Of a DNA stretch of 64,000 bases, positions 55,474-64,000 are shown one piece after another. The stretch spans positions 310,001 to 374,000 of the forward strand of contig NZ_VUOH01000002.1 of NCBI RefSeq assembly GCF_015390235.1, read 5' to 3'. How positions within the stretch are numbered: the stretch's first letter is position 1; every line of letters starts with the position of its first letter. The translations under genes and the position numbers were made by a program. The notes under the pieces were generated by a model, which was not told the DNA's origin, did no database searches, and worked only from the letters and a program-made list of their open reading frames with translations. This stretch comes from Quadrisphaera sp. INWT6. GTDB lineage: Bacteria; Actinomycetota; Actinomycetes; Actinomycetales; Quadrisphaeraceae.

Positions 55474-57066
55474 GTGGCCGAGACCCACCGCCGTCCGTTC
55501 GCCGACCGCTCCCTGGGGGTGAAGCTCGGCACGTCGCTGGCGGTGCTCGCCCTCGTCAGCACGGGGCTGACCGTCCTGGCCGTCCAGCGCATCGGGTCCC
55601 TGGACCGCCAGCAGGAGCGCCTGTACGCGGACGTCGTCGTCCCGATGAGCGAGCTGAACGACCTGCAGCGCTCCTACCAGGGCGACCGCGCCCGGTACGC
55701 CTCCTACGCCTCGCTGGACGCCGCCGCCCGCGCGGACCTGGCGACCGAGCTGGCCGAGCGCAAGCAGAAGATCGACGAGCAGCTCGCGGCCTACGAGGCC
55801 GCCGCCTCCACCCCCGAGGGCTACGCGACGCTCGTGAGCGACCTCACCACCTACTACTCCGTGGCCACCGAGCAGCTGGTGCCCGCGGCCGACGCCGGTG
55901 ACGCCGCGGAGGTCTCCGCCGTCATCACCGGGCCCCTGCAGGACGCCGTGGACGCCGTCATGGACCAGGTGCAGACCGAGGCCGACGCGAACCGCGAGGA
56001 GGCGGCGGTTCTCAACGCCGCCGGCGGCGAGGCCGCGGCGCGCTCGGTGCTGCTGCTGTGGGCCGCCCTCGGGCTGGGGGTCGCCCTCGCCGGAGCGCTC
56101 GCGCTGCTCGTGGTGCGGCGCCTGCTGCGCGCGCTGCGCGCCCTGGGCGAGTCCGCCGACGCCCTGGCCGGCGGCGACCTGACCGCCGTCCCCGCCGTCC
56201 TGGAGCACGACGAGGTGGGCCGCGTGGCCGCGTCGCTGTCCACCGCCCTGGCCTCGCTGCGGTCGACGATGTCCGCCGTGGCGGGCTCGGCCGGCTCGGT
56301 GGCCGCGGCGTCGTCGCAGGTGGCCGGCGCCACCGCGCAGATCTCCGCGTCGGCGGAGCGCACGACCACCAGCTCCGGCACGGTCTCGGCGACCGCGCAG
56401 GAGGTCTCCGCCAGCGTGCAGACCGTCGCCGCCGGCGCGGAGGAGATGGGCTCGGCGATCCGCGAGATCGCCAGGTCGACCTCCGAGGCGACGCGCGTGG
56501 CCGCCGACGCGGTGGCCGCCGCGGCCGCCGCCAACAGCACCGTGACGCAGCTGGGCGCCTCCAGCCGCGAGATCGGCGACGTCGTGAAGGTGATCACCTC
56601 GATCGCCGAGCAGACCAACCTGCTGGCCCTGAACGCCACCATCGAGGCCGCCCGCGCCGGCGAGCTGGGCAAGGGCTTCGCCGTCGTCGCCGGCGAGGTC
56701 AAGGAGCTGGCGCGGGAGACCGCCCGGGCCACCGAGGACATCGCCCGCCGCGTGGAGACCATCCAGCAGGACTCGACCGGAGCCGCCGCGGCCCTCGGCC
56801 AGATCTCCGAGGTCATCGGCCAGATCTCCAACTACCAGACCACGATCGCCTCGGCGGTCGAGGAGCAGGCGGCCACCACCCAGGAGATGTCGCGGTCGGT
56901 GCTGGAGGCCGCCGGGGGCGCCGAGCAGATCGCCGGCGGCATCGGCGGCGTCGAGGCCGCGGCGGCCTCGACCTCGACGGCGGTCGCCGAGGTCGAGGGG
57001 GCCGTCGGAGCGCTCGCCGGCATGGCCGCCGACCTGCGCTCGAAGGTCGCGACCTTCCGCTTCTGA
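55474..57066 (+). CDS. Methyl-accepting chemotaxis protein
   Basis: A 530-residue chemoreceptor. N-terminal helix (about 16-36), a four-helix-bundle ligand domain (about 37-190), second helix (about 195-220), HAMP (about 220-275) and a long signalling coiled coil with the hairpin tip [19 protein letters not shown] (about 385-403). GAGGAG precedes GTG 55474. It lies between ahcY and the sugar isomerase, where mycobacteria have no such gene. No che genes are near, so it acts with a remote array. Suggests a motile organism. Confidence 0.93.
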   Translation: MAETHRRPFADRSLGVKLGTSLAVLALVSTGLTVLAVQRIGSLDRQQERLYADVVVPMSELNDLQRSYQGDRARYASYASLDAAARADLATELAERKQKIDEQLAAYEAAASTPEGYATLVSDLTTYYSVATEQLVPAADAGDAAEVSAVITGPLQDAVDAVMDQVQTEADANREEAAVLNAAGGEAAARSVLLLWAALGLGVALAGALALLVVRRLLRALRALGESADALAGGDLTAVPAVLEHDEVGRVAASLSTALASLRSTMSAVAGSAGSVAAASSQVAGATAQISASAERTTTSSGTVSATAQEVSASVQTVAAGAEEMGSAIREIARSTSEATRVAADAVAAAAAANSTVTQLGASSREIGDVVKVITSIAEQTNLLALNATIEAARAGELGKGFAVVAGEVKELARETARATEDIARRVETIQQDSTGAAAALGQISEVIGQISNYQTTIASAVEEQAATTQEMSRSVLEAAGGAEQIAGGIGGVEAAAASTSTAVAEVEGAVGALAGMAADLRSKVATFRF

Positions 57067-57108
57067 CGTCCTGCGCGGCGCCGTCGGCCGGTGCGGCGCC
57101 GCCCGGGG

Positions 57109-58236
57109 CTACCGGGTGGCGTCGCGCAGGTCGGCGACGTGCGGGCTGGAGCCCGGGTCCGTGCCGGAGCCCAGGGCCAGGTAGGTCGCGGCGAAGTCGG
57201 TCCGGGCGATGAGCAGGCCGAGGCGCTGCAGCGGCGACTCCTCCTCCACCGACACCTGCGAGACCCGCACGCCGGCGCGCTCGGCGATCTGCACCACCGC
57301 CGAGCTGGCCTGCGCCTCGTGCTCGCGCAGCACGACGAGCCGGAGCTTGGCGCCGCTGGGACCGTCGAGGAACGGGTCGGCGAACACGTCGTCGACCGTC
57401 GTGGCGAAGGGCCCGCCGAAGGTGGCGACGACGTCGCCGGCGTCGTCGGGCAGCGTGCCCGCCAGCGCCGGGACCCGCGCCGAGCGGGCGAGGACCGTCG
57501 CGAAGCGGCGCGCGGCGACGGCGGAGACCGGGCCGTCGCCGAGGACCACCGGCACCGCGCCGTCGAGCTCGACGGCGAGGGCCTTGGCCGGGTTGACGAA
57601 GGTCTCCGACGACGGGCGGCTCTCGCGCGCCTCTTCGTCGAGGGCGTCGGCGAGCGCGGCGAGCTCGGAGGGCCCCGCGGTGAGCAGGCCGAGCCTGTCG
57701 AAGGCCAGCAGCACCGGCGTGAGCAGCGACCACAGCGCGGTGCGCGTGGTGGGGACGGCGACGGCGTCGCGACCCGGTGACGGCGTGGTGACGTGCAGCC
57801 CGCGCACCTGTTGGCTCACGCGCGCCAGCGAGGAGCCCTCGCGGGAGACCGTCAGCACGCGCGCGCCGCGGCGCCCCGCCTCGGCGACCACGGGGATCGC
57901 CGGGCTGTGCGATCCCGACAGCGACACCGAGACCACCATGTCGAGCGGCCCGACCCAGCCGGGCAGCACGTCACCGGTGCGCGCGATCACGGGCACCGGC
58001 GAGGCCGCTCCCGCGAGGGCGGTGACGGCGTCGGCCACGACCTCCGACCCGCCGCGGGCGGCCACGAGGACGGCGCGGGGCCGGTCGGAGGGGTCCAGGC
58101 GCGACACGCCGGACTCCTGGGCGGCGCCGACCGCCCGACGCACCTGGGCGCCGGCGCCGGCGAGGGCGCGCAGCACGCCCAGGGGGTCGCCGGCCTCGAG
58201 GCCGGCCGGGTCGTCGAGCAGGGCTTCGTCGATCAC
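57109..58236 (-). CDS. SIS-domain phosphoglucose/phosphomannose isomerase-like protein
   Basis: A 375-residue protein with a SIS domain (about 45-200: VLVAARGGSEVVADAVTAL, VSVSLSGSHSPAI) and a bacterial PGI/PMI type II C-terminal half (about 205-360: SSETFVNPAKALAVELDG, LREHEAQASSAVVQIAERAG). It probably interconverts phosphosugars for mannose donors used in glycans. It lies upstream of the mutase gene, as in mycobacteria (Rv3256c-Rv3257c). Some family residues of the active site were not verified by alignment. Confidence 0.84.
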   Translation of the reverse strand: MIDEALLDDPAGLEAGDPLGVLRALAGAGAQVRRAVGAAQESGVSRLDPSDRPRAVLVAARGGSEVVADAVTALAGAASPVPVIARTGDVLPGWVGPLDMVVSVSLSGSHSPAIPVVAEAGRRGARVLTVSREGSSLARVSQQVRGLHVTTPSPGRDAVAVPTTRTALWSLLTPVLLAFDRLGLLTAGPSELAALADALDEEARESRPSSETFVNPAKALAVELDGAVPVVLGDGPVSAVAARRFATVLARSARVPALAGTLPDDAGDVVATFGGPFATTVDDVFADPFLDGPSGAKLRLVVLREHEAQASSAVVQIAERAGVRVSQVSVEEESPLQRLGLLIARTDFAATYLALGSGTDPGSSPHVADLRDATR

Positions 58237-58329
58237 CGCACCAGTCTCCCCCGGGGAGGGTGGCGGACGCCCATGATCACGGTCGAAAGGTGCTCAGGAC
58301 GTCCGCTGGCACCACGGTCGAGCGGTGGG

Positions 58330-58536
58330 TCAGCGCAGGGGGACGGCGTCGTCGGCGAGGAGCACCGGCACGCCGTCGATGACCGGGTAGGCCACGCGGT
58401 GGCCCGCATCGGTGCAGGCCAGGCCCGCCACCTCCTCGGCCAGGGGGACGTCGCGCAGCTCGGCCCCGTCGACGGGGCAGCGCAGCAGCTCGCGCAGCCA
58501 CGGCTCGCGCCACGGCTCGTTCGCGGCGGTGGCCAT
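58330..58536 (-). CDS. Trm112-like protein
   Basis: A 68-residue protein: LRELLRCPVDGAELRD, then LACTDAGHRVAYPVIDGVPVLLADDAV. That is the Trm112/UPF0434 family, which stabilises methyltransferases in eukaryotes and archaea. One of the usual zinc cysteine pairs appears reduced (CPVDG, then CTDAGH). The ATG overlaps the mutase stop region (ATGA-type junction). Function in actinobacteria unknown. Confidence 0.85.
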   Translation of the reverse strand: MATAANEPWREPWLRELLRCPVDGAELRDVPLAEEVAGLACTDAGHRVAYPVIDGVPVLLADDAVPLR

Positions 58537-60004
58537 CAGGCAGCCCCGCCGCGGACCTGGGCGAGCACCTCGTCGCGGATGCGCTCCATGGTCGCCGTGT
58601 CGGCGCCCTCGGCGTTCAGGCGCAGCAGCGGCTCGGTGTTGGAGGGGCGCAGGTTGAACCACCAGGCGGGCTGCTCGCCCTCCGGGGAGCTCACCGTGAG
58701 GCCGTCCATGGTGTCGACGACGCCACCGCGGGCCTCCCAGCGCTCGCGGACGGCTGCCGTCGTCCCGGCGACGTCGGTCACCGTCGAGTTGATCTCGCCG
58801 CTGGCGGAGTAGGGGTCGAACTCCGAGACCAGCTCGGACAGCGGGCCGTCCTGCTCCCCAGCGCGGCGAGGACGTGCATCGCGGCGAGCATGCCGGTGTC
58901 GGCGCCCCAGAAGTCCTTGAAGTAGAAGTGCGCGGAGTGCTCGCCGCCGAAGACGGCGCCGGTGCGGGCCATCTCCGCCTTGATGAACGAGTGGCCCACG
59001 CGGGTGCGCACCGGGGTGCCGCCGGCGGCGCTGACCTGCTCGGGCACGGCCCGCGAGGTGATGAGGTTGTGCAGGATCGTCGCGCCGGGCGTCTTCGCCA
59101 GCTCGCGCAGCGCCACCATCGCGGTCACCGCGGAGGGGCTGACCGGGTCGCCCTTCTCGTCCACCACGAAGACGCGGTCGGCGTCGCCGTCGAAGGCGAG
59201 GCCGATGTCGCCGCCGTGCTCGACCACGGCCTTCTGCAGGTCGACCAGGTTCGCCGGCTCCAGCGGGTTCGCCTCGTGGTTCGGGAAGGTGCCGTCGAGC
59301 TCGAAGTACATCGGGACGACCTCGAGCGGCAGCTCGGGCAGCCCCGCCTCCGTGCCGAGGACGGCGGGCGCGGTGAGCCCGGCCATGCCGTTGCCGGCGT
59401 CGACGACGACCTTCAGCGGGCGCGAGCCGCCCAGCGGCACCAGGGTGCGCAGGTGGGCGGCGTACTCGCCGAGCAGGTCGCGGTCGGAGCGGGTGCCGGT
59501 GCGGGGGGCGAGCGGGACACCCCCGCCGTCGGCGCCCCCCTGAGCAGCGGTGTCCAGGAACTGCTGGGCGAGCGAGCGGACCTCGTCGAGGCCGGTGCCG
59601 GTGCCGACCGGCTTGGCGCCGGCGAAGCACATCTTGATGCCGTTGTAGGCGGCCGGGTTGTGGCTCGCGGTGAACATCGCGCCCGGCGCGCCCAGGTGGC
59701 CGGAGGCGAAGTAGAGGCCGTCGGTGGAGCACAGGCCGATGACGAGCACGTCGCCGCCGCGGTCGGTCACGCCGCGGGCGAACGCGTCGACCAGGGTCGG
59801 GCTGGTGGGCCGCATGTCGTGCCCGATGACGAGGGTGCCGCCGTCCTGCCCCGCCCTGCCGGCGACGCCGAGGACGTCGGCGGCGGCCGCGCCCAGGGCG
59901 TGCGCGACGGTCTCGTCGAGCTGCTGGGGGGCCAGGCCCCGCACGTCGTAGGCCTTGACGATGGTCGCCAGGTCGATCGGGGTGCCGTTCGGGGAGTCAG
60001 CCAC
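58536..60004 (-). pseudogene. manB: Phosphomannomutase/phosphoglucomutase with a -1 frameshift
   Basis: Two frames together make a full mutase (about 489 residues if one base is restored). The first frame (60004 to about 58860) has the phosphoserine loop TASHNPAAYNG, metal loop DGDADR and sugar-binding GGEHSAHFYF; it then runs into wrong residues. The second (about 58856 to 58536) holds the phosphate-binding RPSNTEPLLR. The break is at the CCCC run 58856-58859, where one C (G on the coding strand) seems missing. Total length is 1469 bases, one short of a multiple of three. The enzyme makes mannose-1-phosphate for glycan donors. Sequencing error or real decay cannot be told apart here. Confidence 0.9.
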
Positions 60005-60195
60005 GCCGTGGAGCGTAGCCAGGGGCGCTCGCCGTCCGCCCCCGTCCGCCGGACGAGGGGGCCGGGCGGGCGACCGGAGAGTCCTCAGGCCGCGCCCCGT
60101 TGCGCCGATGGGATGAGTGCTGGAGGCCGGGCGAGCGCCCGGGCCCCGGCAGCAGGAGCGCCTCCGGCGCTCCGCCCGTCGCACCGAGGAGGACC

Positions 60196-60513
60196 GTGGC
60201 CCCGTCCGCCCCCACCCTGTCGACCGGTCTGTCGACCACCGCGTCGACCGACCTCACCACCACCGAGGCGGCTCCGCGCCGCCGTCGCCGCGCCGCCGCG
60301 GCCGCGCCGCCTCTCGGCTCGCTGCTGCAGACCGGCGCCCAGCGCCCCACCTGCCCCGCGTGCGGCGGTGACCAGCTGACCGTGCTGTCGATGGTGCTCA
60401 CCGACGGCACCGCCGTCCGCTTCAGCTCGTGCCGGGGCTGCGAGCACCGCCGCTGGGACTCCGAGGACGAGGTCCTCTCGATCACCCAGGTGCTGGAGCG
60501 CACCCGCGCCTGA
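60196..60513 (+). CDS. Conserved zinc-ribbon protein (105 aa)
   Basis: A low-complexity threonine/arginine-rich N-terminal half and a C-terminal zinc ribbon: CPACG, then CRGCEHRRW (about 56-100). GAGGAGG lies just before GTG 60196; a longer frame starts at 60100. Proteins of this shape lie next to manB and DUF3499 genes in actinobacteria. Function unknown, probably nucleic-acid binding. Confidence 0.78.
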   Translation: MAPSAPTLSTGLSTTASTDLTTTEAAPRRRRRAAAAAPPLGSLLQTGAQRPTCPACGGDQLTVLSMVLTDGTAVRFSSCRGCEHRRWDSEDEVLSITQVLERTRA

Positions 60514-60551
60514 CCACCGGGCCGCTCGGGCCGGTCAGCGGGACGGGCGGG

Positions 60552-60911
60552 TCAGTCGCGCAGCACCCGCAGGTGCGAGCGGCGCCCGCCGCTGCCCGCC
60601 GCGACCGGCTCCCGCGCCGGGACCGCCACGGGCTCGGGCGCCGGGCGTGCCGCCTCGCGGACCGCGTCGGCCAGGGCGAGCAGGTCGTCGTGGGTCTGCC
60701 GGTGCTCGTACGACTCCGGCTGCAGCCGCACGACCTCCCAGCCCCGGGGCACCGTGAGGCGCCCGGCGTGGGCCGCGCAGAGGTCGTAGCAGTGGGGCTC
60801 GGCCGCCTGGGCCAGCGGGCCCAGCACCGCCGTGGAGTCGGCGTACACGTACGTCAGCGTGGCGATGGCCGGGGTACCGCACGCTGTCCTGCTGCACCGT
60901 CGCATCGCCAT
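60552..60911 (-). CDS. DUF3499 protein
   Basis: A 119-residue protein starting MAMRRCSRTACGTPAIATLT (the MRRCSRTACG start is the DUF3499 signature), with CYDLCAAHAGRLTVPRGWEV (zinc site) in the middle. The C-terminal third is a proline/arginine tail. ATG 60911 lies closer to GGAG than the internal ATG 60905. Conserved in actinobacteria next to the metallopeptidase gene. Confidence 0.88.
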   Translation of the reverse strand: MAMRRCSRTACGTPAIATLTYVYADSTAVLGPLAQAAEPHCYDLCAAHAGRLTVPRGWEVVRLQPESYEHRQTHDDLLALADAVREAARPAPEPVAVPAREPVAAGSGGRRSHLRVLRD

Positions 60912-61028
60912 GGAGCGACGGTACTCCTGCACCTCCCGCAACACCCGCATTCGCCACGACTCGCCGTGTTCGCGTCGCCCCGCACCCGGGCGCGTCGCCG
61001 GGCCGGGCACCCGGCCCGCCCCGCCGCA

Positions 61029-61080
61029 CCAGCCCTCCGCCAGCCCTCCGCCAGCCCTCCGCCAGCCCTCCGCCAGCCCT
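61029..61080. repeat. 11-bp tandem repeat, four copies plus a partial
   Basis: CCAGCCCTCCG repeated from 61029 in the divergent gap between DUF3499 and the metallopeptidase. Confidence 0.9.
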
Positions 61081-61142
61081 GCCGCACCTCTCCCGCGGAC
61101 CTGCCGGCGCTCCCCCCGATGGCGCGGCCGTAGCCTTCCCGG

Positions 61143-61585
61143 GTGCCCAGCGCCCGCGGTCTGAGACGCCGCCGCCGCGACCGCCACGGCCGCGGGCTGC
61201 GCGGCCCGCTGATGCCACCGGAGCTGCCCGGCACCCGCACCCGCGCGGAGCGCTTCGACGACGTCGTGCTCGACGCCGTCGAGCGGCTGGAGCGCCGCTG
61301 GGCCGAGCAGATGGCCGCCGTGGAGTTCGCCGTCGAGGACGTCCCCCCGGGCGACTCGGCCACCTGGGAGCGCCCCGAGGTGGCCCTCGGCCGCTTCTTC
61401 CCGGCCACGCGCACCCAGCGGCCGCGGGTGGTGCTGTACCGCCGCCCCCTGGAGACGCGCGGCGCCGACGAGGCCGACCTGGCCTCGCTGGTGCACGAGG
61501 TCGTGGTCGAGCAGGTCGCCGCGGCGCTGGGCATGACCCCGAGCAGGTCGACCCCCGCTACCGCTCCGGCGACGACGACGGCTGA
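61143..61585 (+). pseudogene. Metallopeptidase-like (zincin) protein with a C-terminal -1 frameshift
   Basis: The frame starts MPSARGLRRRRRDRHGRGL and shows the family ERFDDVVLDAVERLERRW and SLVHEVVVEQVAAALG (HExxx zincin region). After LG the reading frame gives low-complexity sequence to 61913, antisense to the next gene, while the +1 frame gives the normal family tail DPEQVDPRYRSGDDDG and a stop at 61583-61585. One base appears missing near 61536-61541 (GGCATGACC). Total length is 443, one short of a multiple of three. Actinobacterial members are often called metallopeptidases but lack a full HExxH. Confidence 0.82.
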
Positions 61586-61620
61586 GCCGCCGCCCGACCC
61601 ACCGGCGCTGCAACGTCGCC

Positions 61621-61660
61621 GGGGCTCAGGGGCTCAGGGGCTCAGGGGCTCAGGGGCTCA
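61621..61660. repeat. 8-bp tandem repeat, five copies, at the end of DUF5719
   Basis: GGGGCTCA is repeated five times. Read from the minus strand each unit contains TGA, and the first TGA met (61658-61660) is the DUF5719 stop. Confidence 0.9.
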
Positions 61661-63300
61661 GGGGCCGGTGACGGCCACCGCGACGGTGCTCGGCGCTGCG
61701 GACCCGGGGCTGACCGCCGTCGTGCTGACCAGGTCTCCCCCGCCGCCCGCGGCGGCGCGCGAGGAGAGCGCGGCCACCACGTGGCCGTCCTGCCCGGCCA
61801 CCGGGGTCAGCAGCAGGGCCACGGGGCTGCCCGAGCCGCCGGCGGACCGGACCAGGTCGTCGACGTCGGCGGCGGTGGTCGTCGAGGCGGGCAGCTCCAC
61901 CCGCCGCGCCTGACCGGTCCTCCCGTCGGCGCCGACGATGGCGACGTCGACGGCGGCGGCCTCCCGCGAGGTGAGCACCAGGCGCGCGTCCGGTGCGCCC
62001 GACGACCCCGGGGCGGCGGGCGGCAGGGCCACCAGCGCGCGCCCGCGCAGCGGCTCGGCCGCCGGGGCCCAGGCGAGGTCGCCCGGGGTGCCGGAGCCCG
62101 GGGCGCTGTCGGTGCGGACCGCTGCCAGCACCGGCCCGTCGGCCTCGACCGCGAGGGCGACGCCACCGGCCGGCAGCGCCGGCAGCTCGACGTCGACGGC
62201 GGAGCCCGCCGGCACCGCCGTCGCCGGCACGGCCCCGGAGGGCACCGCCGAGCCGGAGGTGCCGACCACGGAGAAGCGGGCCACCACGGGCTCCGCCCCC
62301 GGGTTCGCCACGCGCAGCACCGCGGGCGCGGAGCCGGCGGTGACGACGCCGGGCACGAGCAGCGAGGTGGCGGGGGCCGCGGCGGGGCCGACGACCTCGG
62401 TGCCACCGGGCACCAGCCCGCGCAGCACGCCCTCGACCAGCCAGGCCGAGACCGGGCCCGCCGACGAGCGGACCTGCACGGCGAGCGGGCCACCACCCGG
62501 TCCGGTGGTGCCGGCGTCCTGCGCCGCGATCCCCTCGAGCACGCCCTCCAGCAGCACCGACCGCTGCTCGCCGGGGCCGAGGGAGAGGCCCTGCAGGGCG
62601 TCGGGCTGCTGGGGCCCGCTGGCGGTCAGGACCGTCACGTCGACCGTGGTGGGGGTGCTCCCGGCGTCGGCGAGGACCAGCCGGGTGGAGCGGCCGACGC
62701 CCGTCGACCCTCCCACCAGCCACGTCTGCTCCGCGGGAGCGGCGCACGCCGGGGTCGACAGCCCGCGCAGGTCGCCCGAGCCCGTCAGCGAGGTGGTCGT
62801 GCCCGCCAGGACGGGCGCACCGCCGTCGACGGGCCCGGCGGCCAGCGCGGTGCCGGTGCCCGCCGCGGTCGCGGTGCCCGCGGGGCGCACGCGGAGCAGG
62901 TCGCCCAGGGCCTCGCCCGGGGTGGCCGCGGGCGCGGCGGCGGGCTGGCCGCCGGCCGCCGGGCGCTCGGCCAGCGCCGTGGCGCTCAGCGACGCGCCGC
63001 CGCCGGCCACGAGCAGGCCCGAGGTCGCGCTCGCCGTGGTGGGGGCGCCGCGCCGCGCCGTCCCCCGGTCGTGCCGGTCGTGCCGGCGGTACCGGTGGCG
63101 GCGACCGGGGCGACCGGCGCCCCGGGGCAGACCAGGGCGGCGCCGGCGGCGGGCACGGGGACGTCGACGGCGGCCGCCGCCGTCCCGAGCGGCCCTCCGA
63201 GCGGCTGGGGGGCGAGCACGCCGACCGCCAGCCCACCGGCCACCAGGAGCGCGGCGCCGGTGGCGCTCAGCGCGGCCGCGGCGCCGCCCGCCCGGCTCAC
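61658..63300 (-). pseudogene. DUF5719 secreted protein with a -1 frameshift
   Basis: The N-terminal frame (63300 to about 63060) has a signal-peptide-like helix (AALLVAGGLAVGVLAPQPLG) and LVCPGAPVAP, the DUF5719 start. The rest (LLVAGGGASLSATALAERP to VAVAVTGP) is in another frame. The shift falls in a G/C-rich stretch at about 63035-63065. Total length 1643 is one short of a multiple of three. DUF5719 proteins are exported and lie beside a large membrane glycosyltransferase. The GTG start overlaps the glycosyltransferase stop by four bases. A separate start at GTG 63010 is possible but would lose the signal peptide. Confidence 0.82.
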
Positions 63301-64000
63301 GGGACCCTCCGGCCGCGCACCGGGACCGGGACGGCGAGCAGGGCGGTCAGCAGCAGCACCGCGGCCTGGAGCACGTCCCACACGTCCGCGGGGGCGGCGT
63401 CGCGGGTGACCACGAGGTGCCCGCCCTCGGCAGGGACCTCCACGCCGAGGGCCCATCCGTCGACCGTGACCACCGGCAGCGGGCGGCCGTCGAGGGACGC
63501 CGTCCAGCCGCGGTCGGAGCGCACGGCGACGACGGCGGTGCGGGTCCCCTCGCCGGGGTCGCCCGGGGCGGAGCTCGCGGGGACGACGGCGTCGACGTCG
63601 TCCCCGGCGGAGGGCAGGGCGGCCAGGACCGCGCCGTCGGCCGCGAGCAGCCGCGCGCGGGAGGGGCGGTCGGGGGCGTCGTCACCTCCGCCGCTGGCGG
63701 GGAGCACGCGGTAGAGCACGCCGGCGCCCGTGCTGCCGGCGCGGGTGAGGCCGGGCACGGCGTCCAGGCGCGCCGCGCCGGGCTCGGGCTGGGACGACGG
63801 GTCGGACCCCTCCAGCAGCACGTACCCGACGCCGAGGGCGGCGAGGTCCGCGCGCGGGTCGCCGGTGCCCGCCACCAGCAGCGCGGTCGCCGAGCGCACG
63901 GCGGCGTCGGCCGATGCGGCGGTGCTGGCCGCCTGCGCCCCGGCGCCGCCGGCCGCGGCGACCTGGGCCGCGACGGAGGTGCTGGCGAGGGTGAGCGGAC
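63297..64000 (-). CDS. C-terminal part of a large membrane protein, probable glycosyltransferase
   Basis: The frame is open to the right edge, so the start is outside. About 234 residues are visible: ALLVAGTGDPRADLAALGVG, a beta-rich section with VAVRSDRGWTASLDGRPLPV (a cap-like pattern), and one membrane helix near the end (about 20 residues before the basic RGRRVP tail). In actinobacteria the gene before DUF5719 and DUF3499 is a large multi-helix glycosyltransferase family 2 protein, which fits. The catalytic part is not in view. Confidence 0.7.
   Translation of the reverse strand, partial: PLTLASTSVAAQVAAAGGAGAQAASTAASADAAVRSATALLVAGTGDPRADLAALGVGYVLLEGSDPSSQPEPGAARLDAVPGLTRAGSTGAGVLYRVLPASGGGDDAPDRPSRARLLAADGAVLAALPSAGDDVDAVVPASSAPGDPGEGTRTAVVAVRSDRGWTASLDGRPLPVVTVDGWALGVEVPAEGGHLVVTRDAAPADVWDVLQAAVLLLTALLAVPVPVRGRRVP

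Overview
The window is about 76 percent GC DNA from an actinobacterium. Gene content (lsr2, whiB1, pdtaS, secA with an Rv3235-type neighbour, hpf, comF, lpqB-mtrB-mtrA, ahcY, manB-type mutase, DUF3499, SigF/RsbW pair) follows the order of the Mycobacterium tuberculosis Rv3219-Rv3264 region, while the Tad pilus genes and a chemoreceptor suggest a motile, pilus-bearing environmental genus. Kineosporiales (Kineococcus/Quadrisphaera-like) fits, but the genus is a guess.

Layout. 0-3.6 kb: an ABC1/UbiB kinase cut by the left edge, lsr2, then minus-strand Tad pilus genes (TadG-like, two TadE-like, a small Flp-like pilin) and the last 28 codons of tadC. 3.6-14.36 kb: a 10.8 kb integrated element inserted inside tadC. 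It carries a large serine integrase, a chain of tiny overlapping genes behind a CRP-type palindrome, a primase-polymerase/helicase, a 31-bp perfect inverted repeat that looks like a replication origin, a lipoprotein, small unknown genes, a winged-helix protein, a lone HK97-type major capsid protein, and a membrane-protein pair at the far end. No terminase, portal, protease or tail gene is visible, so it resembles a phage satellite of the phiRv1 type. 14.36-17.3 kb: the 5' part of tadC, then tadB and tadA. Joining the two tadC parts at a shared 5-bp core restores a full-length TadC in frame. The element therefore splits the pilus locus and removes the last membrane helix of TadC.

17.7-31.3 kb: an FHA-FtsK/EccC-like ATPase, an acetyltransferase, RsbW-SigF, whiB1, pdtaS, and a minus-strand DUF6912-CpaE-SAF cluster that may supply the missing Tad accessory proteins. 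31.5-45.7 kb: LysM and Rv3235-type proteins, secA, GNAT, YcaQ-like glycosylase, a LuxR-type regulator, hpf, comF and lpqB-mtrB-mtrA. 45.9-53.7 kb: a conserved membrane/MoxR-DUF58-SpoIIM-RDD block. 53.8-64 kb: ahcY, a chemoreceptor, a sugar isomerase, Trm112, a phosphomannomutase, zinc-ribbon proteins, a metallopeptidase, DUF5719 and the end of a probable glycosyltransferase.

Three genes in the last 6 kb (phosphomannomutase, metallopeptidase, DUF5719) each lack exactly one base relative to an intact frame. This may be sequencing error or clustered decay. Start codons were chosen by Shine-Dalgarno position, 4-base overlaps and family length; many genes use GTG.
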